DNA of 64,000 nucleotides from positions 62,001-126,000 of the forward strand of contig NZ_BATR01000118.1 in NCBI RefSeq assembly GCF_000739655.1, read 5' to 3'. The DNA is from Verrucomicrobium sp. BvORR106. GTDB taxonomy: Bacteria > Verrucomicrobiota > Verrucomicrobiia > Verrucomicrobiales > Verrucomicrobiaceae. The notes beneath the pieces were generated by a model. That model ran no database searches. It was not told the DNA's origin and worked only from the letters and a program-made list of their open reading frames with translations. The stretch's first letter is position 1; every line of letters starts with the position of its first letter. Made by a program: the position numbers and the translations under genes. Of this stretch, positions 44,533-52,607 are shown piece by piece.

Positions 44533-45210
44533 TCAGATCTTCACCGTGGTGTACACCGTGACTCCATTTTGGAAGACCGGTTGGTAATAGACCCCCTGGT
44601 GGAGGAAATAAGTCTGGCCGTTGATGACGCTTGCCGTCGCGCCGGGCGGCAGGGCGGGAACGATGACGCCTATGGGTGTGGGCTGAACCACGAAAGTGGA
44701 ACCCTGTTGGACATAGTAGGAGCCGTTGTTGTAGAAGAAGGTCTGGCCTCCAAACAGGACGGGGACTGAGCCTGGAGGGAGGGCGGCAAGGATGGCGCCC
44801 ACCGGAGCGGCGACGGCGACATAGCCTCCGGCAGGTGCCGTCTGGTAGTAGACCCCTGAGGAATAGTAGTAGGGCGTGTTGGCCACTACGACGGTGCTGT
44901 GAACAGGAGGCAGGGAGTGGACAATGGCGCCGGTAACGATGGTGGCGGCGGCACCCACGGCCACCCCGCCCCAGAAGTGATCATGGTGATCCCAATCGTA
45001 GTCACGATGGACGTCCACGTCGCGATGCACATCGCGGTGGATGTCCACATTGCCTCCGCGCCAGCCGTGGACATCCACGTTGGCTGAGCGGTGGATGCTG
45101 GCATGGCCATGCCAGTCTGAGCGCGCCGAAGGGGTGCTCAGGACGGTGACGCCGACAATGGTGGCGAAAAGCGGGATGCCCTTGGAACGGGAAAAAGAAG
45201 CGGGTTTCAT
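44533..45210 (-). CDS. exported His/Asp-rich, YY-repeat protein (DUF6515-like)
   Basis: A 225-residue exported protein. After the signal (LFATIVGVTVLSTPSARS) comes a striking His/Asp stretch (HGHASIHRSANVDVHGWRGG, then HRDVHRDVDVHRDYDWDHHDHFWGG). Next are a glycine hydrophobic segment, VAVGAAATIVTGAIV, and two similar C-terminal units: APVGAILAALPPGSVPVLFGGQTFFYNNGSYYV and TPIGVIVPALPPGATASVINGQTYFLHQGVYYQP. The start is the ATG at 45210; the frame is open further upstream into the DUF2092 gene. The repeat units resemble DUF6515-type proteins, often located next to DUF2092 genes; function unknown. Confidence 0.82.
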   Translation of the reverse strand: MKPASFSRSKGIPLFATIVGVTVLSTPSARSDWHGHASIHRSANVDVHGWRGGNVDIHRDVHRDVDVHRDYDWDHHDHFWGGVAVGAAATIVTGAIVHSLPPVHSTVVVANTPYYYSSGVYYQTAPAGGYVAVAAPVGAILAALPPGSVPVLFGGQTFFYNNGSYYVQQGSTFVVQPTPIGVIVPALPPGATASVINGQTYFLHQGVYYQPVFQNGVTVYTTVKI

Positions 45211-45229
45211 GGAATGACGCAGTCTGGAA

Positions 45230-46048
45230 TTATTTTGAAGTTGTTTCCTTTTTCGCAGCATCCCCTGGAGTGGCGGCGGCCTTGGCCTTCTCTGCCGGGA
45301 GGAAATTGATCTTGGTGGCTCCAGTCGGAGGATCGAAGTTGAAGACAAAGTCGGGCAGCTTCGTGCTGAGGTCCCAATTGGTCAGGTGCGCAGTGATCTG
45401 GGGGCTGCCCTCATCAAGCTTGAAGGTGATGATGACCTTGCGTAGCAAAGGCTTGGGACCGTCTTCCACCCAGGCCTGCCAGTCGATCGCGTCATGCTGG
45501 AAAGCGACGTGGTGGCAGGTCTTTCCAAGGATGCGCTCCTTGCCCAGGTACGAGGCAGTCTTGGCCGCCGCGGCAGGCACTACCAGAGGTTTGGTGAGGA
45601 GCAGGTCGTCCAGAGGAAAGACCACGCCCAACGCCTCTTCCAGGTGGTCGATCATGGCATCAATCTGGTCCGGTGCCGGGCTGGTGCCGTAATACCTCTC
45701 ACGGTGATCCAGCAGAGTCACGCTCTTCCCGTCGTACCAGAAGCTGCGCTTGGGCTCGGTGGTGGAGATGTCCACCTGCAACCGATTGGGGCGCCGCAGC
45801 TTCACGTCCACCTGCTTGGTGAACTGGACCTTGCTGCCCTTTCCATTCACAAGATCCTGCGAGAGGTCAATGCTCGTCGAGAACTGCTTGGAGGCAGCCA
45901 GGTACTCTGAGGCTCTTGAAACGATATCCAGGGCTCTGGCGTCCGGGATGGGGAGAGGAGTTGCTGGCGCAGCGGCTTCCTGGCCAATTGCGACAGGGGT
46001 AGCCGACAGAACTGAAAACAGAAAACAGAGGAGCGGGGAGGGCTTCAT
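45230..46048 (-). CDS. exported DUF2092 (LolA-like fold) protein
   Basis: A 272-residue exported protein (signal about 1-22). The mature part has the DUF2092 pattern: ALDIVSRASEYLAASKQFSTSIDLSQDLVNGKGSKVQFTKQVDVKLRRPNRLQVDI, RSFWYDGKSVTLLDHRERYYG, IDAMIDHLEEALGVVFPLDDLL, and a C-terminal LPDFVFNFDPPTGATKINFLPAEKAK. DUF2092 proteins fold like the lipoprotein carrier LolA, suggesting binding of a lipid or hydrophobic ligand; this is a structural analogy. It is 19 bases upstream of the His/Asp-rich protein gene. Confidence 0.9.
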   Translation of the reverse strand: MKPSPLLCFLFSVLSATPVAIGQEAAAPATPLPIPDARALDIVSRASEYLAASKQFSTSIDLSQDLVNGKGSKVQFTKQVDVKLRRPNRLQVDISTTEPKRSFWYDGKSVTLLDHRERYYGTSPAPDQIDAMIDHLEEALGVVFPLDDLLLTKPLVVPAAAAKTASYLGKERILGKTCHHVAFQHDAIDWQAWVEDGPKPLLRKVIITFKLDEGSPQITAHLTNWDLSTKLPDFVFNFDPPTGATKINFLPAEKAKAAATPGDAAKKETTSK

Positions 46049-46232
46049 GGATCAAAGGGGTTGGGAAAGGGGTTATAGGAGCCAACGAAATGAGGCCAAC
46101 AACCCCTTCCGGAGGGGGTGGGGGCGAGGGGTAGCCTGAACGGAGCGGCCCGGACCTTGGGTGCTATGGACGATTCCTCTGGGGGAGACTCAGGATCTTA
46201 ACTTGACTTGATTTGCGGATTGCGAAGATGAG

Positions 46233-46287
46233 TCCGGGTCTCAGCGAATTGCACTGACATTGCTGTCAATGCTGACTGAGGCCCGGA
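46233..46287 (-). terminator. long structured hairpin between barrel gene and DUF2092 gene
   Basis: TCCGGGTCTCAG (46233-46244) pairs with CTGAGGCCCGGA (46276-46287), 12 base pairs with one G-U, around a 31-base loop that itself contains TGACA/TGTCA. It begins 12 bases after the stop of the barrel gene at 46299. It could terminate that transcript or be a structured leader; no T-run follows on the minus strand. Confidence 0.55.
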
Positions 46288-46298
46288 TCAATAAGAGC

Positions 46299-47093
46299 CT
46301 AGAAGGTGTAGGATAGTCCGACGATGGGGCCGTAGGAGGTGGTATCCAGCTTGAACCCATCCTTGTCGTAGTCCACTCCGAGGGCGCGGTAGCCGATCAG
46401 GCCGTTAAGCTTGGGAGTGAAGCGATAGCCGAATCCAGCCAACGCCTGCCAGGTAAGGTCAGACTCGACACCGAAGCCGCCGATATCGCCCATGACCTGG
46501 ACAAACCATTTGTCATTGAGATCGCAGATGGAACGGAAGCCAACAATGGGGTCAAACCAGTCCCTGGTAAGCCCCAACGTCACGCCGGGACCGAGGTTCG
46601 TGTTGATATCGATGTCGATATCAAAATAGGTCCAGCGGAATCCAACAAAGACGTCGAACTTGTGGCGGTCCGTCTTGCTCACGGTGTACAGTAGGCGGGC
46701 AGTGATCCAGGCCTGCTGTTGCTCGAAGTCGGCGCTGCCGTTCACCGGGCCCACGGCAAAGCTGCTGCCGTCTGAGAGCTCCGCATAGATGGCATCCACT
46801 CCCAGGCTCCACCGGCCCTTGCCGAGTTCAAAGTACCCCATGTAGCCAAAGTCGAGTTCATCGACGACGTCGGAGATGCTGGTGTCCGCACTGATGGACG
46901 TGGGGCCAACTCCGGTGGTGCCATCCACCGCCGAAGTCCAGAGATAAGCCGCCACGGTAAAGTACCAGTCGTCTTGTGCGGGGGGAGTCGGAGGAATGAT
47001 GACGGACTTTTCCGACGCCGTAGGAGTGCCGGCAAATGCAGTCCAAGAGGTCGCAAAGACCAATGACAATATAGGGAGGAGGGCGGATTTCAT
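46299..47093 (-). CDS. outer-membrane beta-barrel protein
   Basis: A 264-residue exported protein (signal about 1-21, ending TAFA) with the alternating pattern of an eight-stranded-type barrel: DWYFTVAAYLWTSAVDGTTG, FGYMGYFELGKGRWSLGVDAIYAEL, AWITARLLYTVSKTDRHKFDVFVGFRWTYFDIDID, NDKWFVQVMGDIGGFGV, TWQALAGFGYRFTPKLNGLIGYRALGVDYD, ending with GLSYTF (terminal Phe). Export and barrel form are supported; substrate or role is not known. Its upstream region holds a 21-base motif shared with the barrel gene at 47416. Confidence 0.86.
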   Translation of the reverse strand: MKSALLPILSLVFATSWTAFAGTPTASEKSVIIPPTPPAQDDWYFTVAAYLWTSAVDGTTGVGPTSISADTSISDVVDELDFGYMGYFELGKGRWSLGVDAIYAELSDGSSFAVGPVNGSADFEQQQAWITARLLYTVSKTDRHKFDVFVGFRWTYFDIDIDINTNLGPGVTLGLTRDWFDPIVGFRSICDLNDKWFVQVMGDIGGFGVESDLTWQALAGFGYRFTPKLNGLIGYRALGVDYDKDGFKLDTTSYGPIVGLSYTF

Positions 47094-47415
47094 GGTGGAG
47101 ATGAGAGTCAGTTCCAGCTTCTGCCAAACCGTGTTCTACATTCAGATCCTGCGCCTCGACCCCTGATCCTGAGGGCTCTGGAATAAAGGCGGGTTATCGA
47201 AAGTGTGGTGATATTAGCACATGCCCTTGAGCGCATCTATCCAATTTCCGAAAAAGGCAGGTGAATATTTTGTGCAGGGGATTCTCGTCTTGATCTGGGA
47301 ATGCGCTCGTTAACAACCTCTTGGAGATGCTCATGGCGTGAGATGCTCCGTCCCCGGCCAGCTCCGAAATTTTGATTGGGGCCAGCCGAGGTGGAGTCGA
47401 AAAAACCATTTTGGC
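47094..47415. other. intergenic region between two barrel genes
   Basis: 322 bases with no convincing gene. It holds the promoter area of the 46299 gene (including the 47241-47261 motif) and the 3' region of the 47416 gene, where CCAAAATGG is followed on the minus strand by TTTTTTC, a weak terminator-like signal. A short open frame at 47194-47409 has no signal or family features. Confidence 0.6.
47241..47261. promoter_or_regulatory. shared 21-base upstream motif, copy 1
   Basis: CCAATTTCCGAAAAAGGCAGG matches 48270-48290 at 18 of 21 positions with no gap, in the same orientation. It lies about 148 bases upstream of the barrel gene start at 47093. A regulator-binding site is inferred, perhaps for one of the nearby AraC-type proteins. 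Confidence 0.5.
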
Positions 47416-48090
47416 CTAGAACTTGAAGGTCAACCCTGCGCCGAGGATGTTGGCAATGCCATCGTCCGCACCAGCGAAGGCGTCCACATTGTAGAGGAAG
47501 CGGTAGGAGAGATCGAGGTTGATGGTCTCCGTGATGGCGTATGCCAGCACTGCCTTGGCCTGGAAGGCAAAGTTCCAATCATCTTCAAGGAATCCCACTG
47601 GGATGCCTTCTACGGAATTGCCGTCCACCTCACTCCAGGCGATGCCTGCCCCCGCACCCAGTTGCAGGGACAACCGGTCAGTGAACTTGATGCGGTACAG
47701 CCCGCTGAAGAGAATGGGCACCTGACGGAAGTCAGCATCCACACCGAGGTCATGGCCGCGGTAGTGGAAGTCGCCGGTATCTGATTGCAGATAACCGACC
47801 TCCAGTTCGAGGGCAAATCCAGAGGCCCACTCGTAGCCTACTGCGCCACTGACGGCCCATCCGGCATCGAAGCTGAGGCTGGCACCTTCCGCCTCGACGT
47901 CCTCCAACCAGGACACGCCGCCATGAATCTGACCATACCAGAATCCGGCCGGAGGGGGAGGGGTGATGGGAGGTTCGACGGTTCCTTTTCCACTGTAGGA
48001 GACGGGTCCGGCCAAGGCGTGCCCAGAGGCAAGGGCGATGGTCGCGAGAAGGGTGAGAGTTGAGGTCTTGAGTTTCATAGGTTGCTTCAT
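47416..48090 (-). CDS. outer-membrane beta-barrel protein (OmpA-like N-terminal barrel type)
   Basis: A 224-residue exported protein (from the ATG at 48090; starts at 48078 or 48126 are possible), signal ending near GHALAG. The barrel pattern is FWYGQIHGGVSWLEDVEAEGASLSFDAGWAVSGAVGYEWASGFALELEVGYLQS, a ILFSGLYRIKFTDRLSLQLGAGAGIAWSEV strand pair and a NLDLSYRFLYNVDAF strand, closing with NILGAGLTFKF (terminal Phe). It resembles outer-membrane proteins of the OMP-b-brl group. The gene is divergent from the AraC-type gene at 48461 with a shared motif in the intergenic region. Confidence 0.86.
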   Translation of the reverse strand: MKQPMKLKTSTLTLLATIALASGHALAGPVSYSGKGTVEPPITPPPPAGFWYGQIHGGVSWLEDVEAEGASLSFDAGWAVSGAVGYEWASGFALELEVGYLQSDTGDFHYRGHDLGVDADFRQVPILFSGLYRIKFTDRLSLQLGAGAGIAWSEVDGNSVEGIPVGFLEDDWNFAFQAKAVLAYAITETINLDLSYRFLYNVDAFAGADDGIANILGAGLTFKF

Positions 48091-48460
48091 TGTTTTTAGG
48101 TTCTTTGCTTGGCTCATGCTTGCCATGTTGGCAGGGCACGACTCTGGCTCTCTTCTCAGCCCAGTGTGTTGTAGTCAGGGTGGGGGAAAGCAGGGCGGCT
48201 TCCGGCTGATTGCCGGGAGCTATATTGGATGCGCATGCAGTGTAACAAAACGATAAGCGGAAATTCTAGCCAAATTCCGAAAATAGCAGGGGAGAATGCT
48301 GTTTTCCGATGACGGAGAAGCGGGGCTGACTTATTTCATTCTGGAGGTCATCGCTCGAAGGATCCCGTCATCCGGTTGCTTCATCTGAGAGCGGCATGCC
48401 CCGATGTTTCAGCAATCGCTTGGGAAACAACTCTCAGCAGTTGCCCGCAAGATGTGGGTT
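48091..48460. other. divergent intergenic region between a barrel gene and an AraC-type gene
   Basis: 370 bases, of which the part from 48404 could be coding if an earlier ATG is used for the regulator. Besides the 48270-48290 motif, I see no other gene or RNA. Both genes are presumably controlled from here. Confidence 0.6.
48270..48290. promoter_or_regulatory. shared 21-base upstream motif, copy 2
   Basis: CCAAATTCCGAAAATAGCAGG, 18 of 21 identical to 47241-47261. It is about 180 bases from the barrel start at 48090 and about 170-190 bases from the AraC-type start at 48461, so it could serve either. Confidence 0.5.
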
Positions 48461-49471
48461 ATGAAGACGCCATATTCCTACCGGTGCACCCGGTTGAATC
48501 AGTTCTGTCCGTCTTTTCTGGCTGATGCCATGACTCAGGGCGCCTTTGAGCATTATTTGCTGGAGGGAAAATCCTGTGATCACTCTCAAGAGCACTGGCA
48601 GTACGGCGGAATTGTGCTGGATGTGATGTGTGGTGAATTTGGCGAATGGATTCGTGGGACTTTCCGCGCGGACCGGGTCTGCATCGGTTACTTCGAGTCT
48701 GCGTCGAAGGCGGCGTGGATCAATGGTTCATCGGTGGATGACCAGGTACTGCAGGTGTACACGGAGAAGTGCGAGCTGGCATGTCGGCTCTATCCGCAGA
48801 CGCGGTGGGCCCTCATTCAAGTGCCTCGTTCGTGCCTGGAAAAGCACTTCCGCGAGGTTGTAGGAAACAGTGCAAGATGGCCCTCCCTTGAGTCAGGGGG
48901 TGTCTCACTTTATTCCGGTGCGGAGGGACGTGTGGACGTAGGTGTCTGCTTTGACTTATGCACCTATCTGCTGGGGAAGGGCGGGGATCTGGCAGATCAA
49001 GGAGTGTCGATGCTTCTGGCGGCCATTTCACGGGCGATCTTGGGTGGGAAGCGTCAGGTTTCTAAAGACGAAGGGGGACGAGGCTCCCAGGCGCTTCAGA
49101 AGGTGAAGCTGGCTGAGCTCTATCTGGCGGCTCACTTGGCTGAGAGTTACTCCAGCCATGAGTTCGCACGGGCGGTGGGGCTTTCAGAACGCAGCCTGGA
49201 GCTGCAGTTCAAGAAGATCTTCGGGATGAGTCCGAAGAAATGGCGTCAGTATATGGGGCTGAACATCGCTCATCGACGACTCGGGAATGCGGGGGTGAAG
49301 CCAGGGGTGGTCGCAGAAATTGCGGCCTCCTGCGGCTTCTCTCATCCAGGACGCTTTTCGGCCGTCTATCGCGAGGTGTTTGGTGAACTACCTCTCTTCA
49401 CGAAGAATGGTGAGAGACGGGGCCATTCTTTTAGTCAGCAGGAATCGATATTTAAGACCTTTATGCATTAG
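48461..49471 (+). CDS. AraC-family transcriptional regulator, copy 1
   Basis: A 336-residue regulator with a ligand-binding-like N-terminal part (SQEHWQYGGIVLDVMCGEFGEWIRG) and a C-terminal double helix-turn-helix: LAAHLAESYSSHEFARAVGLSERSLELQFKKIFGMSPKKWRQYMGLN, then VVAEIAASCGFSHPGRFSAVYREVFGELP. The start at 48461 (MKTPYSYRCTRLNQF) aligns with the neighbouring AraC protein (MGGTTLYRTLRLHRF); upstream in-frame starts at 48404 and 48452 exist. It is followed after 62 bases by its paralogue on the same strand, and is divergent from the barrel gene. Confidence 0.9.
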   Translation: MKTPYSYRCTRLNQFCPSFLADAMTQGAFEHYLLEGKSCDHSQEHWQYGGIVLDVMCGEFGEWIRGTFRADRVCIGYFESASKAAWINGSSVDDQVLQVYTEKCELACRLYPQTRWALIQVPRSCLEKHFREVVGNSARWPSLESGGVSLYSGAEGRVDVGVCFDLCTYLLGKGGDLADQGVSMLLAAISRAILGGKRQVSKDEGGRGSQALQKVKLAELYLAAHLAESYSSHEFARAVGLSERSLELQFKKIFGMSPKKWRQYMGLNIAHRRLGNAGVKPGVVAEIAASCGFSHPGRFSAVYREVFGELPLFTKNGERRGHSFSQQESIFKTFMH

Positions 49472-49533
49472 AGACGCTTATTAGGCTAAAGTCGTATGGA
49501 CAAGGACTGACAAATTTGATATTTTTCCACGCG

Positions 49534-50562
49534 ATGGGCGGAACAACTCTCTACCGCACCCTTCGGTTGCATCGGTTTGATCCTGAAATGCTCGCGAACG
49601 TGTTGTCGCAGAGCAAGCTGGAGCACTTCCTCATGGGTAGCGATCCCTGTGATGTGGTGCATGAGCACTGGGAGGATGAGGTGGTGCTGTTGGATCACGC
49701 CAAGTACAGCTTCAAAGCGTGGGTTCGCGGAGAGTTCGGCGACGGAAGGCTGTGCATTGGATTTATTCGAGATCATATTAATCCTTGCTGGATCAACGGC
49801 ACGGAGGTGCGATCAGATGAGATCGTCGTCTTCGCCGAGCATTCCGAACTGGCCTATCGTGCGGACCGCCACACCCACTGGGTGGCTACTCAAGTGACGC
49901 GGGATTACCTACAGACGATGGCGCTGGAGTTTCTGGGGGAGGAGGTAGAGCTTCCCAGCCATGGGATGAAAAAGTACCGGCCCCTTCCCGAGACGATGGC
50001 GCAGCTCCGCCGGGTCTTTGACGACTTTACCCGTCTCGTGCGGCGCACCGAGGTGGCGGTTGAGTGCTACAAAGACATGTTCGTCTTCGCCCTTGTGGCG
50101 GCCCTGGGCGGTGTGTCAGCCCGATCGACCCCGTCTGAGACGGCGAAACTCCAGCAGGCCATGCTCACGGTGAAGCGTGCGGAGGCCTTTATTCTATCCA
50201 ATCTCGCCCATCCCTATTCCAGCAGCGACTTCGCGGGGGTGCTGAGCATGACTGAGCGGAATGTGGAGCTACAGTTCAAGCGGATGTTTGGCATGTCGCC
50301 GCACCGGTGGCGGGAGTGCTTTGGACTGAACATGGCTTATCGGCGGCTCGCCCGTGCGCGATGGAAGGCGGGCTTGGTGTCAGACGTCGCGATGGAGTGT
50401 GGCTTCTCCCATGCGGGCCGGTTCTCCTCCAGTTACGGAAAGTTGTTTCACGAACTCCCGCATGAAACTGGGCGTGGCATGGAGCCTGCAAAGCTGGCCC
50501 CGCCGGTGTTTCCAATAGAAAGGGCGCCGGAGACCGGCGCCCAGGAAGAATCGAGCGATTAG
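49534..50562 (+). CDS. AraC-family transcriptional regulator, copy 2
   Basis: A 342-residue paralogue of the regulator at 48461. It shares the N-terminal HEHWEDEVVLLDHAKYSFKAWVRGEFG/CIGFI...CWINGTEV region and the C-terminal DNA-binding domain (AHPYSSSDFAGVLSMTERNVELQFKRMFGMSPHRWRECFGLN, then VSDVAMECGFSHAGRFSSSYGKLFHELP). A TTG at 49516 could start six residues earlier, but the ATG at 49534 is preferred. Its last codons overlap the probable terminator of the convergent fabH gene. Confidence 0.9.
   Translation: MGGTTLYRTLRLHRFDPEMLANVLSQSKLEHFLMGSDPCDVVHEHWEDEVVLLDHAKYSFKAWVRGEFGDGRLCIGFIRDHINPCWINGTEVRSDEIVVFAEHSELAYRADRHTHWVATQVTRDYLQTMALEFLGEEVELPSHGMKKYRPLPETMAQLRRVFDDFTRLVRRTEVAVECYKDMFVFALVAALGGVSARSTPSETAKLQQAMLTVKRAEAFILSNLAHPYSSSDFAGVLSMTERNVELQFKRMFGMSPHRWRECFGLNMAYRRLARARWKAGLVSDVAMECGFSHAGRFSSSYGKLFHELPHETGRGMEPAKLAPPVFPIERAPETGAQEESSD
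50510..50542 (-). terminator. terminator of the plsX-fabH operon inside the end of an AraC gene
   Basis: GGGCGCCGG (50522-50530) and CCGGCGCCC (50534-50542) form a perfect 9-bp stem with a 3-base loop. On the minus strand the stem is followed by TTTCTATT. It lies 61 bases after the fabH stop and within the last codons of the AraC-type gene on the other strand. Confidence 0.65.
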
Positions 50563-50602
50563 CTGGTGGTGAGGTGGGGCAGGAGAACCTCCTGCCCTGC
50601 GG

Positions 50603-51601
50603 CTACCACTTGATCACGGTGCTGGCCCAAGTGAAGCCACCACCGAAGGCTACGAGCAAAAGGATGTCTCCCCGCTGAATGCGCCCCGACCGGTTGGCCT
50701 CGTCAAGACATACTGGAATGGTCGCGGCGCTGGTGTTGCCGTACTTGTCCAGGTTGATGAAGGTACGCTCTTCAGGCACGCCGAGGCGCTCTGCGATCGC
50801 GGAGATGATGCGAGCGTTCGCCTGGTGGGGAATCACCAGTTTCACGTCCTGTGCGGTGAGTCCCGCTTCTTTGAGCGCCTTCTCACTCGCCTGGCACATC
50901 CGGGTGACGGCGTGCTTGAAGGTCTCACGACCCTCCATGTGAATGGTGTTGGGCCGCAGATGGACGTTTTCGGCCGTGATGGGCAGGGCAGTGCCGCCGC
51001 CTGGGACCTTGAGGAGGTCGGCCAGATTGCCATCGGTACCCATGAAGCTGGAGATCACGCGTCCGGGGGCTTCGGGCTGGTCATCCCAGCGGAGCACTGC
51101 GGCCCCGGCACCATCGCCAAACAGCACGCAAGTATTGCGGTCAGTCCAGTTGATCAGACTGCTGAGCTTTTCCGCTCCAATGACGAGGGCTGTTTTGCGA
51201 GGGCCGCCGTTGATGAAGTGGCGCGCCGTCTGCAACGCGTAGAGGAAGCCGGAGCAGGCGGCGCTGATATCGAAACCCACCGCGTTGGTGGCACCAATCT
51301 TTTTCTGCACAAAGCAGGCAGTGGATGGGAAGAACATGTCCGGCGTCACCGTGGCAACGATGATGAGGTCCACTTCCTCAGGCTTGACGCCAGCGGTGTG
51401 CAGGGCTCGACGAGCGGCTTCGGCAGCCATGTCGCTCGTGGTTTCTTCTGGAGCGGCGATGCGCCGTTCCTTGATCCCCGTGCGGGTGGTGATCCATTCG
51501 TCGGAGGTCTCTACGAGCTTCTCCAGATCGTGGTTGGTCAGCACGCGGGCCGGCATGTAGCTGCCGGTACCGATGATGCTGCATTGGCAATTGTCAGACA
51601 T
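50603..51601 (-). CDS. fabH: beta-ketoacyl-ACP synthase III
   Basis: Starts fatty acid synthesis by condensing acetyl-CoA with malonyl-ACP. The 332-residue protein has the FabH triad: Cys116 in DISAACSGFLYAL, His259 in LVIPHQAN and Asn289 in KYGNTSAA, along with the N-terminal GTGSYMPARVLTN and SDEWITTRTGIKERRIA segments and the C-terminal GGGFTW. It overlaps the plsX stop by eight bases and so is coupled to it, a widespread plsX-fabH pairing. The operon ends in a terminator near 50510-50542. Confidence 0.97.
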   Translation of the reverse strand: MSDNCQCSIIGTGSYMPARVLTNHDLEKLVETSDEWITTRTGIKERRIAAPEETTSDMAAEAARRALHTAGVKPEEVDLIIVATVTPDMFFPSTACFVQKKIGATNAVGFDISAACSGFLYALQTARHFINGGPRKTALVIGAEKLSSLINWTDRNTCVLFGDGAGAAVLRWDDQPEAPGRVISSFMGTDGNLADLLKVPGGGTALPITAENVHLRPNTIHMEGRETFKHAVTRMCQASEKALKEAGLTAQDVKLVIPHQANARIISAIAERLGVPEERTFINLDKYGNTSAATIPVCLDEANRSGRIQRGDILLLVAFGGGFTWASTVIKW

Positions 51602-52607
51602 GTGCGAAAACGTGTGAAGTAATGGCGTTCTGAATGTGAGGATTCACTTCATGAGTGACGGCTTCCATGCCGACACGCAGGGCATTCATGATGGCAGTGG
51701 GGGAACTGGAGCCGTGGCCGATGATGACGACGCCCCGCACACCCAGAAGGGGGCTGCCGCCGTAGGATTCATAGCTTCCCTTGCGCTTGACGGTGCGGAA
51801 GGCCTGCTGGGCCATCAGCGCACCCATCTTGCGGATGAAGGAGGCTTCGATCTCGTGCTTCAGCCATTTGAACATGGCCTTGGCCGTGGCTTCGCAGCTC
51901 TTCAGGATGACATTCCCGGTAAAACCGTCGCAGACGATGACGTCCAGCTCAGTTTCGAAGATGTCATGCCCTTCCACATTGCCTTTGAAATTGACGGGGG
52001 CCATCTTCAGCAGCGGGAAGGTTTCCTTGGCCAGGGAATTGCCCTTGGAATCCTCCTCACCCACGTTCATGAGGCCCACCACCGGGGCGGCCTTGCCATG
52101 CACGTACTGGGCATAGGTGGAGCCCATGATGGCGTACTGCACCAGATGGCCGGGAGTCGCGTCGGGATTGGCACCGGCATCGAGGATATAACAAACCCCG
52201 TGCTCGTTCGGCATGGGGCTGGCGATGCCTGGAAAATCCACACCGTCCAGCCGGCCCAGCATAAGGGTGCCGGCTGCGACTGAGGCTCCAGTGTGACCGG
52301 CGCTGACGACGGCCTGGCACTGCCCCTGCTTGACGAGGTCCACCGCCATGGAGATGGAGGAGTTCTTTTTCCGTCGCACCGCGTCCAGACCGGAGTCAGA
52401 CATTTCCACCACCTGGGTAGAGTGCACGATTTCCACGCGTTCCCGCTGGCCGACCTCCTGGCGGTCGAGTTCGGCCTCGATCACATCCCGCGGACCGGTG
52501 AGGTAAAATTTCTTCACCAAAGGGAGACTCTCGAGGGCGAGTTTGAGGCCTCCAATTGGATTCTTCGGGGCTATATCGCCGCCCATGGCATCAAGGGCAA
52601 GGTTCAT
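51594..52607 (-). CDS. plsX: phosphate acyltransferase PlsX
   Basis: Peripheral membrane enzyme that makes acyl-phosphate from acyl-ACP for phospholipid synthesis. The 337-residue protein has the family's start LALDAMGGDIAPKNPIGG, DSGLDAVRRKKNSSISMAVDLVKQGQCQAVVSAGHTGASVAAGTLMLGR, the Ala/Asn-rich YILDAGANPDATPGHLVQYA and DVIVCDGFTGNVILKSCEA. It follows rpmF on the same strand but a strong terminator separates them, so plsX may have its own promoter or depend on readthrough. Coupled to fabH by an 8-base overlap. Confidence 0.97.
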   Translation of the reverse strand: MNLALDAMGGDIAPKNPIGGLKLALESLPLVKKFYLTGPRDVIEAELDRQEVGQRERVEIVHSTQVVEMSDSGLDAVRRKKNSSISMAVDLVKQGQCQAVVSAGHTGASVAAGTLMLGRLDGVDFPGIASPMPNEHGVCYILDAGANPDATPGHLVQYAIMGSTYAQYVHGKAAPVVGLMNVGEEDSKGNSLAKETFPLLKMAPVNFKGNVEGHDIFETELDVIVCDGFTGNVILKSCEATAKAMFKWLKHEIEASFIRKMGALMAQQAFRTVKRKGSYESYGGSPLLGVRGVVIIGHGSSSPTAIMNALRVGMEAVTHEVNPHIQNAITSHVFAHV

